Below are positions 1-8,125 of a stretch of DNA of 32,732 bases, in pieces (positions within the stretch are counted from its first letter, which is position 1; every line of letters starts with the position of its first letter). A program made the position numbers and the translations under genes. Where the stretch lies: NCBI GenBank assembly GCA_038323025.1, contig JBBQGL010000022.1, positions 1-32,732 on the forward strand, read 5' to 3'. Origin of the DNA: JAFKKF01 sp038323025 (lineage in GTDB: Bacteria > Pseudomonadota > Alphaproteobacteria > Rhizobiales > Kaistiaceae). The notes below the pieces were generated by a model that saw only the letters and a program-made list of their open reading frames with translations, was not told the origin of the DNA and did not search any database.

Positions 1-71
1 CGGCAAAGGATCAAACGACAGACCATCGCAAACCGACGCTTGCTGCATCGTCGACAGGCCGCATAACATCA

Positions 72-530
72 TCAACCAGACGAGCCAGAGCCTCCCTTAT
101 GCAAACCCGCCCGCTGTCCCAAATACTCTGACGACGGACACTGGAGTGGCGTTCGACTCAACAAATCGGCAAATGCATTCGCGCTCGCCCTGCTGTCAAT
201 CAACGTCCATGGCACCACCACCGTCTGAACGTCTGACCACTCGACATAGGTCACTGCGATCCGCCCTGTCGGTCCGTGGGTAACGGCGTCAATGAATTCA
301 GGACTTCGGAATGCTTCGACATAGCCATCGCGAGCAACTACCTGTTCGTCGCGGTCCATGGGTAGTGAGACGTCCACCGTTACGACCAGCTCAAGATCAA
401 CTCCGGCGCTGGGCGAAGGGCTCTGCGCTGCCACGCTCGGCGAATTGCACAGACTCGCCAACAGCAGCCCACCTATGGCTCCGACCCCTCCGCACCCAAG
501 GGCTCTCGACCAAGTTGCGGACCGCGTCAT
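72..530 (-). CDS. Secreted DUF1194 (VWA-like) protein, C-terminally truncated
   Basis: The 152-residue product starts with a signal peptide (hydrophobic core about residues 14-28, likely cut near 36). The segment from residue 44 (VDLELVVTVDVS) through GRIAVTYVEW and VVPWTLID matches the N-terminal half of DUF1194 proteins, which have a von Willebrand A-like fold and no assigned function. Family members are usually around 250 residues. Here similarity stops near residue 126 (LLSRTP), followed by a short Gly/Ser-rich tail, so the C-terminal half is missing; I found no convincing continuation in the other frames down to position 1. The metal site is also odd: DVSGS is usual, but this protein has D53-V-S55-L-P57, losing one MIDAS serine. 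The start codon overlaps the upstream phosphoesterase stop as ATGA, implying translational coupling. It may be decaying. Confidence 0.7.
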   Translation of the reverse strand: MTRSATWSRALGCGGVGAIGGLLLASLCNSPSVAAQSPSPSAGVDLELVVTVDVSLPMDRDEQVVARDGYVEAFRSPEFIDAVTHGPTGRIAVTYVEWSDVQTVVVPWTLIDSRASANAFADLLSRTPLQCPSSEYLGQRAGLHKGGSGSSG

Positions 531-1417
531 TTCAGCAAGCCCGTGATAGCAGTTGCATTGGTGTCGTTTTGTCCGAGATTCCCCAGCCCGAACGTATCCT
601 CGACCAAGCGAAGCAGGCTGTAGTGGTTGTACTTGCCATCTAGTTTCGAACCGGGCGTGACCGCTTGGCCCCAGAAGATTGTCGCCACATGATTGCTGCC
701 GAAAATGTAGCCCTTACCCTCGTCGAAGGTCACCACGAAGAGCATGCCTTTCGCAAACTCCGGATCCCGCAGAAGCGGGCCGAACGTCGCGGAGAGCCAA
801 CGATCTGCGTATGCCGCTCCGGTGTTGTGCCCATCATTGTTTTGATCAGGAATATAGAGAGAGTAGGCGGGTAGCTTCCCGTCGTGCACATCGCTGGCCA
901 ACTGCGACGCGTTGACGATCTTCGCACAGCTCAAAGGGTTCCTCTGAATGTTCGTGAAGCTCAGAAAAGGGACGTGCTTGCGAACATAGGTGCCAGTCGC
1001 CGCTCCGAGAAAGCAGTTCCCAGGATAGCCCTCCGCATAGACCTTCCATTGAAGGCCTTTGCCATCGAGGAGATCGCCGATGTGTCGGCCGTCAAGGTTG
1101 ACATTGCCGTCTGACGTGACCCCAAAGGTCGCGCCCGAAATCATGGCGATGTAGTTGGGCTGCGACGGATGGGCCTCGGCAGTGAAATGGGTGAGAAGCG
1201 CGCCTCGACTGGCTAGCGAAGCCAGGAATGGCTGATGCATGGCATCGTCATAGTTGGTGTTCTCTAAGACCACCATCATGATCTTGGTGATGGCCGCGTT
1301 AGCCGAAAGAGAGCCAGCAGGGTCCGATGCTGCGGCCACAATTCTGGCTGAGGTCGGAAGGGCGAGAACGGCTACCAGAGCAACGGTCGCGGCGGCGAAA
1401 GCGGTGCGAATCTTCAT
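527..1417 (-). CDS. Secreted phosphoesterase, SapM/AcpA-like acid phosphatase family
   Basis: A PF04185-type phosphoesterase of 296 residues, likely a periplasmic or secreted hydrolase of phosphate monoesters or lipid phosphates. I chose the start at 1417 because the protein then begins MKIRTAFAAATVALVAVLAL, a classic signal peptide; an upstream in-frame Met at 1501 would add 28 unrelated residues. Family marks are VVLENTNYDD with the metal-ligand Glu near the N-terminus, HPSQPNYIAMISG with the conserved Ser-x-Pro-Asn-Tyr block, a mid-protein YIPDQNNDGHNTG block with D and H ligands, VVTFDEG, and C-terminal HYSLLRLVEDTFGL. All key blocks are present, so it should be active. It overlaps the DUF1194 gene by four bases and diverges from dgkA across an 86-bp gap, an association compatible with phospholipid turnover. 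Substrate is not predictable. Confidence 0.82.
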   Translation of the reverse strand: MKIRTAFAAATVALVAVLALPTSARIVAAASDPAGSLSANAAITKIMMVVLENTNYDDAMHQPFLASLASRGALLTHFTAEAHPSQPNYIAMISGATFGVTSDGNVNLDGRHIGDLLDGKGLQWKVYAEGYPGNCFLGAATGTYVRKHVPFLSFTNIQRNPLSCAKIVNASQLASDVHDGKLPAYSLYIPDQNNDGHNTGAAYADRWLSATFGPLLRDPEFAKGMLFVVTFDEGKGYIFGSNHVATIFWGQAVTPGSKLDGKYNHYSLLRLVEDTFGLGNLGQNDTNATAITGLLK

Positions 1418-1503
1418 CTGGCTCGGCAAAAGCAAGTCAATACCTATCTGCTCGAGACTCGGATTTTGAGGGTACTTGGAACCATCGACTTGGCGGATCA
1501 ACG

Positions 1504-1860
1504 ATGAAAAACAAACAATTCTATGACCGGCTTGGCTTTGCGGCTTCTGGTATTTCGGAGGCTTGGCGACGCGAGCGAAGCTTCAGAACGCAGGTGCTCT
1601 TTGGGCTTGCCGCCGTTGCCCTCACAATTGTGCTCCGTCCTAGTCTGATTTGGGCTGCGGCGGTTGCGCTTTCAATTGCATTAGTGCTGGCCCTCGAACT
1701 CCTCAACACTGCCATTGAATGCGTAATCGACCATCTGCATCCCGAGACCGCGCCAGCGATAAAGCTCGCCAAGGACATTGCCGCCGGTGCCGTCTTGGTA
1801 GCCAGCATCGGGGCGGCGTGCGTTGGATCGCTGATGATCGCCAGCGTTATTTGGCGTTGA
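1504..1860 (+). CDS. dgkA: Diacylglycerol kinase (DgkA family)
   Basis: An integral membrane kinase of 118 residues, the usual DgkA length, that phosphorylates diacylglycerol to phosphatidic acid, recycling lipid released for example by membrane-derived glucan synthesis. An N-terminal amphipathic stretch (YDRLGFAASGISEAWRRERSFR) is followed by three hydrophobic segments at about 31-47, 49-66 and 93-115. The active-site block ELLNTAIECVIDHL at 65-78 has E65, N68 and E72 at the same spacing as E69, N72 and E76 of the E. coli enzyme, and KDIAAGAVL at 90-98 matches the last helix. The frame is open further upstream, but 1504 is chosen because MKNKQFYDRLGF is the typical start and GGCGGA lies just ahead. 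It diverges from the phosphoesterase, so both may share a promoter region. Confidence 0.9.
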   Translation: MKNKQFYDRLGFAASGISEAWRRERSFRTQVLFGLAAVALTIVLRPSLIWAAAVALSIALVLALELLNTAIECVIDHLHPETAPAIKLAKDIAAGAVLVASIGAACVGSLMIASVIWR

Positions 1861-2339
1861 TGGCAGGAATTTGGCCGGTCAACCCCTGGCGGTCTTGCTG
1901 CCCACGCCGCCCATGCCACGCACCTTCTTTATGTGAGACCTGCGATGATGGGAGGCTGGCGCTGCGCTCGTGCACTTCAGCCCGAAGCCACATGACTTTG
2001 CAGAAGCGCCCCCACTCAGCCTTCCATTGTCGCAATCGGCTAGATCGAGTTCAACGGCGGATCTTCAGTGCTCCGCTTTCCCATCACGAGAGAGCGGCAA
2101 GGCACTCGGCAAGAGCTCTCCGAACGTCCGCGCTTCGGCGCCAACCACCTCTGAAACGTAGCTGATGACCGCGGTGCTTATCGCTGGGGTGCGGCGCGTC
2201 GCGATCGGGCTCTGCCTCAGTCACAAATGACGCGGAGATAGACACCGGCCGCCTGCTTGTGTGAAGGGTTTAGCGGTGAGGCGGACGCCCCTACGTGGCA
2301 GGGCCGTAACGTTGGTTATTGGGGCCCGCGTCGGAAGAG
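1861..2339. other. Intergenic stretch without a recognisable gene
   Basis: About 480 bases between dgkA and the small membrane protein gene. Short open frames on both strands give low-complexity Arg/Ser/Pro-rich translations without a recognisable family, signal peptide or good ribosome binding site. I see no tRNA, no strong hairpin with a T-tract and no repeat array. It may be an eroded gene remnant in the accessory region. Confidence 0.5.
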
Positions 2340-2597
2340 CTACTTTGGTGTTTGAGCTGGGGCCGTTGTTTGAGCCGGGGCAGTCGCACTCGGTGTGGTC
2401 ACGACCGACATCGACACGTTGCCGTAGCCGAAATAGACGAGAGCTCCGAATACGATCGCGAACAAGATCGCACTCACCAGCGCGCTGACGAAGCGGTTCG
2501 CGAAGGTGATCGAGTTGCCAATTACGTCGATGACAAACACTACGACGCTCGCGATGAGAACCGGCTCAAACCACGCATATTGTTGGGGCAGAAACAT
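2340..2597 (-). CDS. Small two-helix membrane protein, hypothetical
   Basis: An 85-residue protein with two hydrophobic segments, about residues 12-30 (VLIASVVVFVIDVIG) and 37-58 (VSALVSAILFAIVFGALVYF), and a polar C-terminal tail rich in Thr, Ala, Pro and Gln. The tail ends in a short duplicated unit (TAPAQ twice), mirrored by a near-identical DNA duplication around 2352-2385, pointing to recent slippage. GGAG lies a suitable distance before the ATG at 2597. I do not recognise a named family. It sits 75 bases downstream of the GlsB-like gene on the same strand and may be co-transcribed with it. Confidence 0.6.
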   Translation of the reverse strand: MFLPQQYAWFEPVLIASVVVFVIDVIGNSITFANRFVSALVSAILFAIVFGALVYFGYGNVSMSVVTTPSATAPAQTTAPAQTPK

Positions 2598-2672
2598 CGG
2601 TTATTTCTCCAGCGCGATCACCAGCTTCAACGTCTATCACGCGAGCCGGAAGGTGACCATTGCGGACCGGCG

Positions 2673-2948
2673 TTAGAGTCTAACGGTCTTCCAGCCCCAG
2701 ACGACCAGAGCCGCTCCCGCAATGGCGCCGATCAGGATCACGATCATTCCACCAGCGAGGAAGATCAGGGCGGCGAGGTGAAAGCCGATGAATGCGCCCG
2801 CGATGCCAACGAGCGCACCAGTTACATCGGCCCGAGTTCCACCGACCAACTGCCGTGATAGCCAGGACGTCGGAAGGCCTCGTTCACCGATCACACCGGC
2901 GACGATCCCGATCAGGATGACAAGGACGAAGCTGATAAGAGGATCCAT
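2673..2948 (-). CDS. GlsB/YeaQ/YmgE-type stress-response membrane protein
   Basis: A 91-residue, very hydrophobic Gly-rich protein with three membrane segments, fitting the transglycosylase-associated protein family (GlsB/YeaQ/YmgE). The usual early VLIGIVAGVIGERGLP block, a middle LVGGTRADVTGALVGIAGAFIG block and a final FLAGGMIVILIGAIAGAALVVW helix are visible. Members are small inner-membrane proteins linked to general or envelope stress; biochemical role unknown. Two ATGs lie six bases apart (2954 and 2948). I chose 2948 because the GGAG motif directly abuts the first ATG and is correctly spaced for the second, giving MDPLISFVLV. Confidence 0.78.
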   Translation of the reverse strand: MDPLISFVLVILIGIVAGVIGERGLPTSWLSRQLVGGTRADVTGALVGIAGAFIGFHLAALIFLAGGMIVILIGAIAGAALVVWGWKTVRL

Positions 2949-3097
2949 GACCATCTCCGCATTCTGATCCGCAAACTAGTCGAGCGCCATCATACCGCTA
3001 AAGATCTCGCCTTGCTTGATGGGGAGCGCGAACCAACTGGAGCTGGACGGCAGGGTTCAACCCCCTCGGCCCGCTTCGACAAAAGTCAAAAGTCTCC

Positions 3098-3298
3098 TTA
3101 AGCCCGCTGTTTCATCGGCTCACGGGGCACTTCAAAAAGTGGGGTGACGTGGAGAGAGCCGCAACGCGGACACTTCATTCGGCTCTCCAGCCGGGCGATG
3201 GGGAATTCAGCGCCGCGCGTCCAAACAAGCGTGGCCATATCCAGCTCGTCATTCATCACGCACATTCGGACGGATTTCATGCCTTCGCGTCCGCGCAT
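3098..3298 (-). CDS. Small zinc-ribbon-like hypothetical protein
   Basis: A short protein of about 66 residues. The C-terminal half carries MKCPRCGS, one CxxC knuckle, ahead of LHVTPLFEVPRE, which resembles small alphaproteobacterial proteins with half a zinc ribbon. Only one knuckle is visible, so metal binding would need a dimer or may not occur. The start is uncertain: the frame is open to 3361, and Met codons at 3298, 3280, 3265 and 3256 are possible. None has a strong Shine-Dalgarno; 3298 is a compromise. It is separate from the integrase gene on its right, which shares its strand. Confidence 0.5.
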   Translation of the reverse strand: MRGREGMKSVRMCVMNDELDMATLVWTRGAEFPIARLESRMKCPRCGSLHVTPLFEVPREPMKQRA

Positions 3299-3400
3299 CA
3301 GGGTGCGCTGCGCCTGGGGCGCCAGACAAGACGGTAAGCCTCTCCAGGGATTGATCGACATAAGAACAAATAGGGAACAGGTACAACTTGCGTCAAGAAC

Positions 3401-4642
3401 TCAACCTGAATTCTTGTCGTTAGGGGGGTGGCCAAGCATTGAAGCAAACGTGTCGCCGACCTGTTGGGTATAAGCCCGGATCGCTTCGAGGCGGTGGTCG
3501 GCGTAGCGTAGCGTAGTTTGGGTGTTCTTGTGCCCTAGGACTGCGCCAACCTGTGCCAGCGAAAGGCCGCCCATCACCGACCAAGATGCCAGGGTGTGGC
3601 GCAAGCAATGCAGGTTAGCTGTTCGATCAATTCCGGCTGCCGCTCTGATCCGGTACCACGGTCGGGCTAGTGCGACCGGAGACGTGCGGTTCGATCCCGG
3701 AAAAACCAAGTCGTTGGGAGCTGCAGGTTGCAAGGCATCAAACACCGCCATGGCGTAGCTGCTTAGCGGGATTGTTCTTGCCCCGGCCTTGCTGTCGCTG
3801 AGCCTCAGGGATCCGCCCAGGCGATCGAGAGATGTCCAGCGGAGTGACAAGACTTCGCCCGCCCGCATTCCCGTAAACAGTAAGAGTCGAATGGCCGCGG
3901 TAGCCGACTGGCTCTCCGTCGTCTTTTGGTCAGCCTCATTGAGGGCCGTGATCAAGCGAGCGATTTCGGCCTGGTCGAGAAACCGGTCCTTTCGAGTTTC
4001 CCGAAATTTCCTGATCCCCCGCGCAGGATTTCCTTCGCGTAGTCCCCACGCTTCAGCGCAACTGAACATCTTCGACGCGAGCGCAAGCACCCGATTGGCG
4101 ATCCCAGAACCACCTCGAACTATGCGCCGACCTCGTGGTTTCGCGGCGAGCTGACGTGCCGTATTTCCCTCCCTGATAGCCAAATGGAGCCGTTCCAGAT
4201 CGGCCCTCGTGACCTCACGGATGATCAGCCGACCGATGAGAGGAAGGACATGGTTCTCAAGATTGGCGCGGTCCGTGGCAATGCTGCGAGGCTTCTTGTG
4301 GACCGTGGCATAGTCGGTGATGAACCGCCGCGCCAAGTCGGCAACGGTCTCCGCGTTCCGGGCTGCTATACGATCCCCGCCAACGTCACCCCCAAGGGCA
4401 ACCTCGGCGAGCCATTGTTTGGCGATTTGACGGGCTTGATCGACAGTGAGTTCGCCATGCAGTCCGATCGATGGCCGCCGCTGTTGGCCCGCGCTCGTTC
4501 GGTAGTAGAGGAAATAGACTCGACGGCCCGCTGGGGTGACTTTGAGGCCGAAGCCTTTCACGTCACTGTCCCAGAGGATGACATCGCGATCACGTGGTGC
4601 GGCGAGGTCAACAACGCGCTTAGTCAGCCGGATCGCTGCCAT
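3401..4642 (-). CDS. Tyrosine-type site-specific integrase (DUF4102 arm domain)
   Basis: A phage/island-type integrase of 413 residues that recombines att sites. Residues 1-85 are the DUF4102-like arm-binding domain (ILWDSDVKGFGLKVTPAGRR, then SIGLHGELTVDQAR); about 98-205 is the core-binding SAM-like domain; 215-395 is the catalytic domain. The catalytic set is complete: R260 in TGMRAGEVLSLRW, K285 in SDSKAGAR, H345 and R348 in HCLRHT, H371 in LGHKNTQTT and nucleophile Y380 in LRYAD. The start at 4642 gives the family's usual opening; the open frame reaches 4789, but those 49 residues look non-coding. A tRNA-Phe 3' fragment lies about 150 bases upstream, the expected position of an attachment site. 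The protein appears intact, so the element could once have been mobile. Confidence 0.92.
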   Translation of the reverse strand: MAAIRLTKRVVDLAAPRDRDVILWDSDVKGFGLKVTPAGRRVYFLYYRTSAGQQRRPSIGLHGELTVDQARQIAKQWLAEVALGGDVGGDRIAARNAETVADLARRFITDYATVHKKPRSIATDRANLENHVLPLIGRLIIREVTRADLERLHLAIREGNTARQLAAKPRGRRIVRGGSGIANRVLALASKMFSCAEAWGLREGNPARGIRKFRETRKDRFLDQAEIARLITALNEADQKTTESQSATAAIRLLLFTGMRAGEVLSLRWTSLDRLGGSLRLSDSKAGARTIPLSSYAMAVFDALQPAAPNDLVFPGSNRTSPVALARPWYRIRAAAGIDRTANLHCLRHTLASWSVMGGLSLAQVGAVLGHKNTQTTLRYADHRLEAIRAYTQQVGDTFASMLGHPPNDKNSG

Positions 4643-4794
4643 CTTTGGTTCCGCCCTAGGTAGCACATAGGTAGCAGACTGGGAGGAACTTGATAGGACT
4701 GTCGGGAAGGCCAAGGAAGCAGAAGTTACTGGATTCCCTTGACTTTGGGTACTTGAGGGTGGTCCAAGGAAGCCGCGGGAACAAGCCACATACC

Positions 4795-4841
4795 GATTGA
4801 AAATCCGCGTGTCGCTGGTTCAATTCCGGCCCTGGGCACCA
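4795..4841 (+). other. 3' half of a tRNA-Phe(GAA) gene, probable attachment-site scar
   Basis: The 47 bases run from within the anticodon stem to the CCA end of a tRNA. Anticodon loop TTGAAAA (4797-4803, anticodon GAA), 3' anticodon strand TCCGC, five-base variable loop GTGTC, T-arm GCTGG-TTCAATT-CCGGC (4814-4830), acceptor strand CCTGGGC, discriminator A and CCA all fit tRNA-Phe. Upstream the pattern breaks: the 5' anticodon strand does not pair fully and no D-arm or 5' acceptor strand exists. This is what remains when an element integrates into a tRNA gene and displaces its 3' end. Given the orientation, the element should lie to the left and include the integrase, with the reconstituted tRNA at its far end. 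Confidence 0.8.
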
Positions 4842-5135
4842 CCCGGCTATTCCCCTTGATGACGTGCGAGTGAAGTTGACGCGTCACAGATGGTCATCGT
4901 CGGCTGGAATCGCGCCGGCACATTCAGCGGCAATCACGCGCCCGTAGCAGGTGCAACCAAATGCGAGCGCTGATGTCGCGCGACCGCCCCGTCAATATCG
5001 TCACCTAGGCCCCAAGGTTGTAGCGCCGATTTCATCTTCTTTTGAGGGTGGGTTTCGCTAAGATGGCGGTTCCGTGGCGTGGCAGCTTCCGCATGGCCCG
5101 CGCTACGAGGCAGGGTTTTGGTTTGGAGGTGAGCA

Positions 5136-7865
5136 GTGGCCAAAACGCTGAAGGGTCTTTCGGGCAGCGCCGGGCCTGCCGTCCCGCAATCGCAGGATGA
5201 CCGGCTCGCGGATATCGCTGGGAAGAGCCTCGATTTCATTACAGAAGCGGCCACCGCAGCCCAGGATGCCTTAGATGCTGATCACCGCCCGAGCATGCAT
5301 GCGCTGGCGGTCGTTAACACGCTTACAGCTGAAAAGGCAGTGCGCAATCTGGAGAACATGAATGAAGAGACGCGGCGAGAGTTGCGGATTCTGAGCACAG
5401 AGCCCGCAATCGCCCGGATCGTTGCCGTAGACGAAGAGGGAAAGTCAAAGACCTACTTCATTTCGCGAGCAACGCCCCACAGCAAGCCTCGGGATGGCAG
5501 TGCGGCAGCTAGCTACCGCGCGCCGATTGGCCGTCTCGCGGCGCTGCCCGTGGGGGGTGACGTCGATGTGAAAACCCCGGTCGGCGTCATCAACATGCAA
5601 GTAGTCGAGCGCGCGCTGTTGCGGCCGGCGCACATAAAGGGCGAGTGGGATTCCGTCAACTCCGCCGTTGAGGGGGAGAGCTACGGGCCGTTAACTGTCA
5701 GCTCGTTTCGCGAGTTTCTGCTATTGCGCGGCATCACCGCCGATAGGGAGGATCTTTTGGAAGCGGCGCTGGCCGAAGATCGCGCCGCCGGCATTGTGGC
5801 GGAAGGACTGCGGCGCAACGCGATCACGAAGATGGAGCTGCGGGATCAGGCGGTTCTTGACCAATATCAGGATGATATCTTCCGGCTACCGCTCGATTCT
5901 CGCCTAGTCATTCTTGGACCACCTGGCACGGGAAAGACAACGACATTAATCAAGCGCCTCGGTCTCAAGCTTGATTTTGAGTACCTGACGGACGACGAAA
6001 AGGAGCTAGTCGCAACGACTGCGGCCGCCGCAGCGCGGCACACCCAAAGCTGGATCATGTTCACGCCGACCGATTTGCTCCGACAGTACGTCAAGGAAGC
6101 ATTCGCGCGAGAAAATATCCCAGCCTCAGATGAACGCATTTCGACCTGGGATGATTTCCGGCGCGACGTGGCGCGCCATCGGTTCGCGATTCTTCGTTCG
6201 GGGGCGGGCGGCGGCATCTTCGTGATGAAAGATGATGTGCCGTCGCTGCAATCGATGACGTTGGCCCGGCAGCGGGAATGGTCCGCCGATTTTGACGAAT
6301 GGCAGAGCCGATATTTTTGGAACGACCTTCGCACAAACGCGCAAGCAATCAGCGATCAAATGGACACAGCAATTGCTCGTCTCGGCGCACGATTGTTAGG
6401 GAGCTTGCCAAGCAAGCCGTCGGGCGCCAATGCGACTGCGTTCCCCGAGCTTGCCGGTAGGGCTGAGGAAGTCCAGACCCTAATCGTTCGGCTAAGGTCG
6501 GCAAGCGACACTTCGATCCGAAACTGGATCGCCTTAGAACACAAGAAAGAAAAGACCTTTCTGAACCGCCTTGCCGATTTTGTCGCGACTCTAGCCGACA
6601 CCGATGACGGCGAGGATGAAGATGGGGAGGGCGAGGACGATCGGCGTCCGATCCGCGTCGGCAAGGATGCGGCGGTCGAAGCGCTTATGCGCGCCATCCG
6701 GGGGAAGGCGAGAGCCCGAGCCGTAGGTCGCTCCCTGAACAAAGAGACACGCAGTGGCCGCATCATCGACTGGTTGGGGGATCGCGGCTTGCGTGACAGC
6801 GATCTTCTGCCGATCGGTCAGAGCATCCAGGTGCAGGCAGCACTACGCCGGTTCGTGAATCCGTTGCAGCGGTACTATTCCGGTCTGCCGGGCCGCTACC
6901 GGCGATACCGGCGTGCGCGTCTGGCAGAGGGCCGTTGGTACCGCGGGTCCGACTTTCCCGCGAGCGATGCCCATCCACTTGAGATTGATATCATCTTACT
7001 GGCCTTGCTGAGCGCAGGTCGGAGCATGCTCGAGGACCGCCGGATCGCGCGCGCCTTCGCGCAAGGGGATTATCGCCCTCTTGCGCCGATCCGCGAGCTG
7101 TACCGAACGCAGGTTGTCGTTGATGAGGCGACGGACTTCTCGCCGGTGCAACTCGCCTGCATGGCGCAGCTTTGCGATCCGGCCGCCAATTCCTACGTCG
7201 CTTGCGGCGACTTCAATCAGCGCATCACTTCTTGGGGGAGCCGGTCCAACGATGATCTGAAGTGGGTCTATAGTGACATCGACATTCGCGCGATTACGAT
7301 CACTTACCGCCACAGCCGGGAGCTCAACGATCTCGCGCGGAGCATTGCACACCTTTCAGCACCTGATACGCCGAAAGCGCAACTTCCGCCACGCACTGAC
7401 AATGATGGCTTCAAGCCGGTGCTCGCGACTGGCCTCGGAAACAATGAGTTGGTCGGGGCATGGCTTTCGGCGCGGATCGATGAAATTGAGCGGCTTTCGA
7501 AGGAGTTGCCGCCGATTGCGGTCCTTGTCAGCAACGAAGACGAAGTGATACCGCTCGCGGACCACCTCGATACTGTCCTGCGCGGAAAGAATATCCGCGC
7601 CGTTCCGTGCTCGCGCGGCCAGTTCGCGGGACAGGACAACGACGTGCGAGTATTCGATGTCCAGCACATCAAGGGGCTAGAATTTGAGGCCGTCTTCTTC
7701 GTCGGGCTTGATCGCCTTGAGAAACGCTATCCAGACCTCTTCGAAAAGTATCTCTACGTAGGCGCAACACGCGCGGCAATGTTCCTCGGCATGACAACCG
7801 GAGCCGGTACGCTCCCTGACAAGATGCACGGCCTTGTGGATCGATTCGGTACCAAGTGGCCGTAA
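5136..7865 (+). CDS. Superfamily I (UvrD/HelD-like) helicase with GreA/GreB-like segment
   Basis: A 909-residue protein starting at GTG, with GGAGGT five bases upstream fixing the start. Residues 90-112 (IARIVAVDEEGKSKTYFISR) and 126-158 (YRAPIGRLAALPVGGDVDVKTP, then VINMQVVE) resemble the C-terminal FKBP-like domain of GreA/GreB, which helps these factors bind RNA polymerase. Helicase motifs follow: Q-motif-like LDQYQDD (241), Walker A GPPGTGKTT (261-269), Walker B VVDEATDFSPVQ (661-672), motif III GDFNQRI (691), motif IV TYRHSREL (723), motif V HIKGLEFEAVFFVG (844) and motif VI YVGATRA (874). A very acidic linker lies at 488-502 in a large insertion between motifs I and II. It is probably an ATP-driven translocase; contact with RNA polymerase is inferred only from the Gre-like part. 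It lies just beyond the tRNA scar with no obvious partner gene. Confidence 0.85.
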   Translation: MAKTLKGLSGSAGPAVPQSQDDRLADIAGKSLDFITEAATAAQDALDADHRPSMHALAVVNTLTAEKAVRNLENMNEETRRELRILSTEPAIARIVAVDEEGKSKTYFISRATPHSKPRDGSAAASYRAPIGRLAALPVGGDVDVKTPVGVINMQVVERALLRPAHIKGEWDSVNSAVEGESYGPLTVSSFREFLLLRGITADREDLLEAALAEDRAAGIVAEGLRRNAITKMELRDQAVLDQYQDDIFRLPLDSRLVILGPPGTGKTTTLIKRLGLKLDFEYLTDDEKELVATTAAAAARHTQSWIMFTPTDLLRQYVKEAFARENIPASDERISTWDDFRRDVARHRFAILRSGAGGGIFVMKDDVPSLQSMTLARQREWSADFDEWQSRYFWNDLRTNAQAISDQMDTAIARLGARLLGSLPSKPSGANATAFPELAGRAEEVQTLIVRLRSASDTSIRNWIALEHKKEKTFLNRLADFVATLADTDDGEDEDGEGEDDRRPIRVGKDAAVEALMRAIRGKARARAVGRSLNKETRSGRIIDWLGDRGLRDSDLLPIGQSIQVQAALRRFVNPLQRYYSGLPGRYRRYRRARLAEGRWYRGSDFPASDAHPLEIDIILLALLSAGRSMLEDRRIARAFAQGDYRPLAPIRELYRTQVVVDEATDFSPVQLACMAQLCDPAANSYVACGDFNQRITSWGSRSNDDLKWVYSDIDIRAITITYRHSRELNDLARSIAHLSAPDTPKAQLPPRTDNDGFKPVLATGLGNNELVGAWLSARIDEIERLSKELPPIAVLVSNEDEVIPLADHLDTVLRGKNIRAVPCSRGQFAGQDNDVRVFDVQHIKGLEFEAVFFVGLDRLEKRYPDLFEKYLYVGATRAAMFLGMTTGAGTLPDKMHGLVDRFGTKWP

Positions 7866-7912
7866 GTGACCAAGGTCGAAACGGTGTAACTAGCCGCCGC
7901 GTGCGGCCCCCG

Positions 7913-8125
7913 TCAGGCCGCCAGTTCTTCGGCGCAATAGCCGAGGCGCTCGACCTCGGCGGCGACGGCCGGGCCCGCGGAGGCGCCGTGGCGCACCAGC
8001 TCCCATTCCGCCGGCTTGACGTAGGCCGGAAGCAGGCGCCCGGGCCGCACGTAAAGGCCGCGCGGCTTCGCCTGCGGCGGCAGCACTTCCGGTTTCATGC
8101 GAAAATCGCAGGCGATGATGTTCAT
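7913..8125 (-). CDS. Small hypothetical protein (70 aa)
   Basis: A 70-residue protein beginning MNIIACDFRMKPEVLPPQ, with GAAGGGG properly spaced before the ATG. It is Pro/Ala-rich with no signal peptide, membrane segment or metal motif beyond two isolated Cys. The sequence looks coding (GC-rich third positions, clear start signal) but I recognise no named family. It is divergent from the small gene at 8385, with the FNR-like box between them. Confidence 0.5.
   Translation of the reverse strand: MNIIACDFRMKPEVLPPQAKPRGLYVRPGRLLPAYVKPAEWELVRHGASAGPAVAAEVERLGYCAEELAA

Noticed and set aside
3040..3075. GGTTCAACCCC stretch resembling a tRNA T-arm, considered as a second att site
   Set aside because: No acceptor strand, CCA or anticodon arm follows or precedes it, and it does not match the tRNA-Phe fragment at 4795-4841.
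3394..3416. CAAGAA...TTCTTG inverted repeat around the integrase stop codon, considered as a terminator
   Set aside because: Six base pairs with an 11-base loop and no T-run; insufficient.
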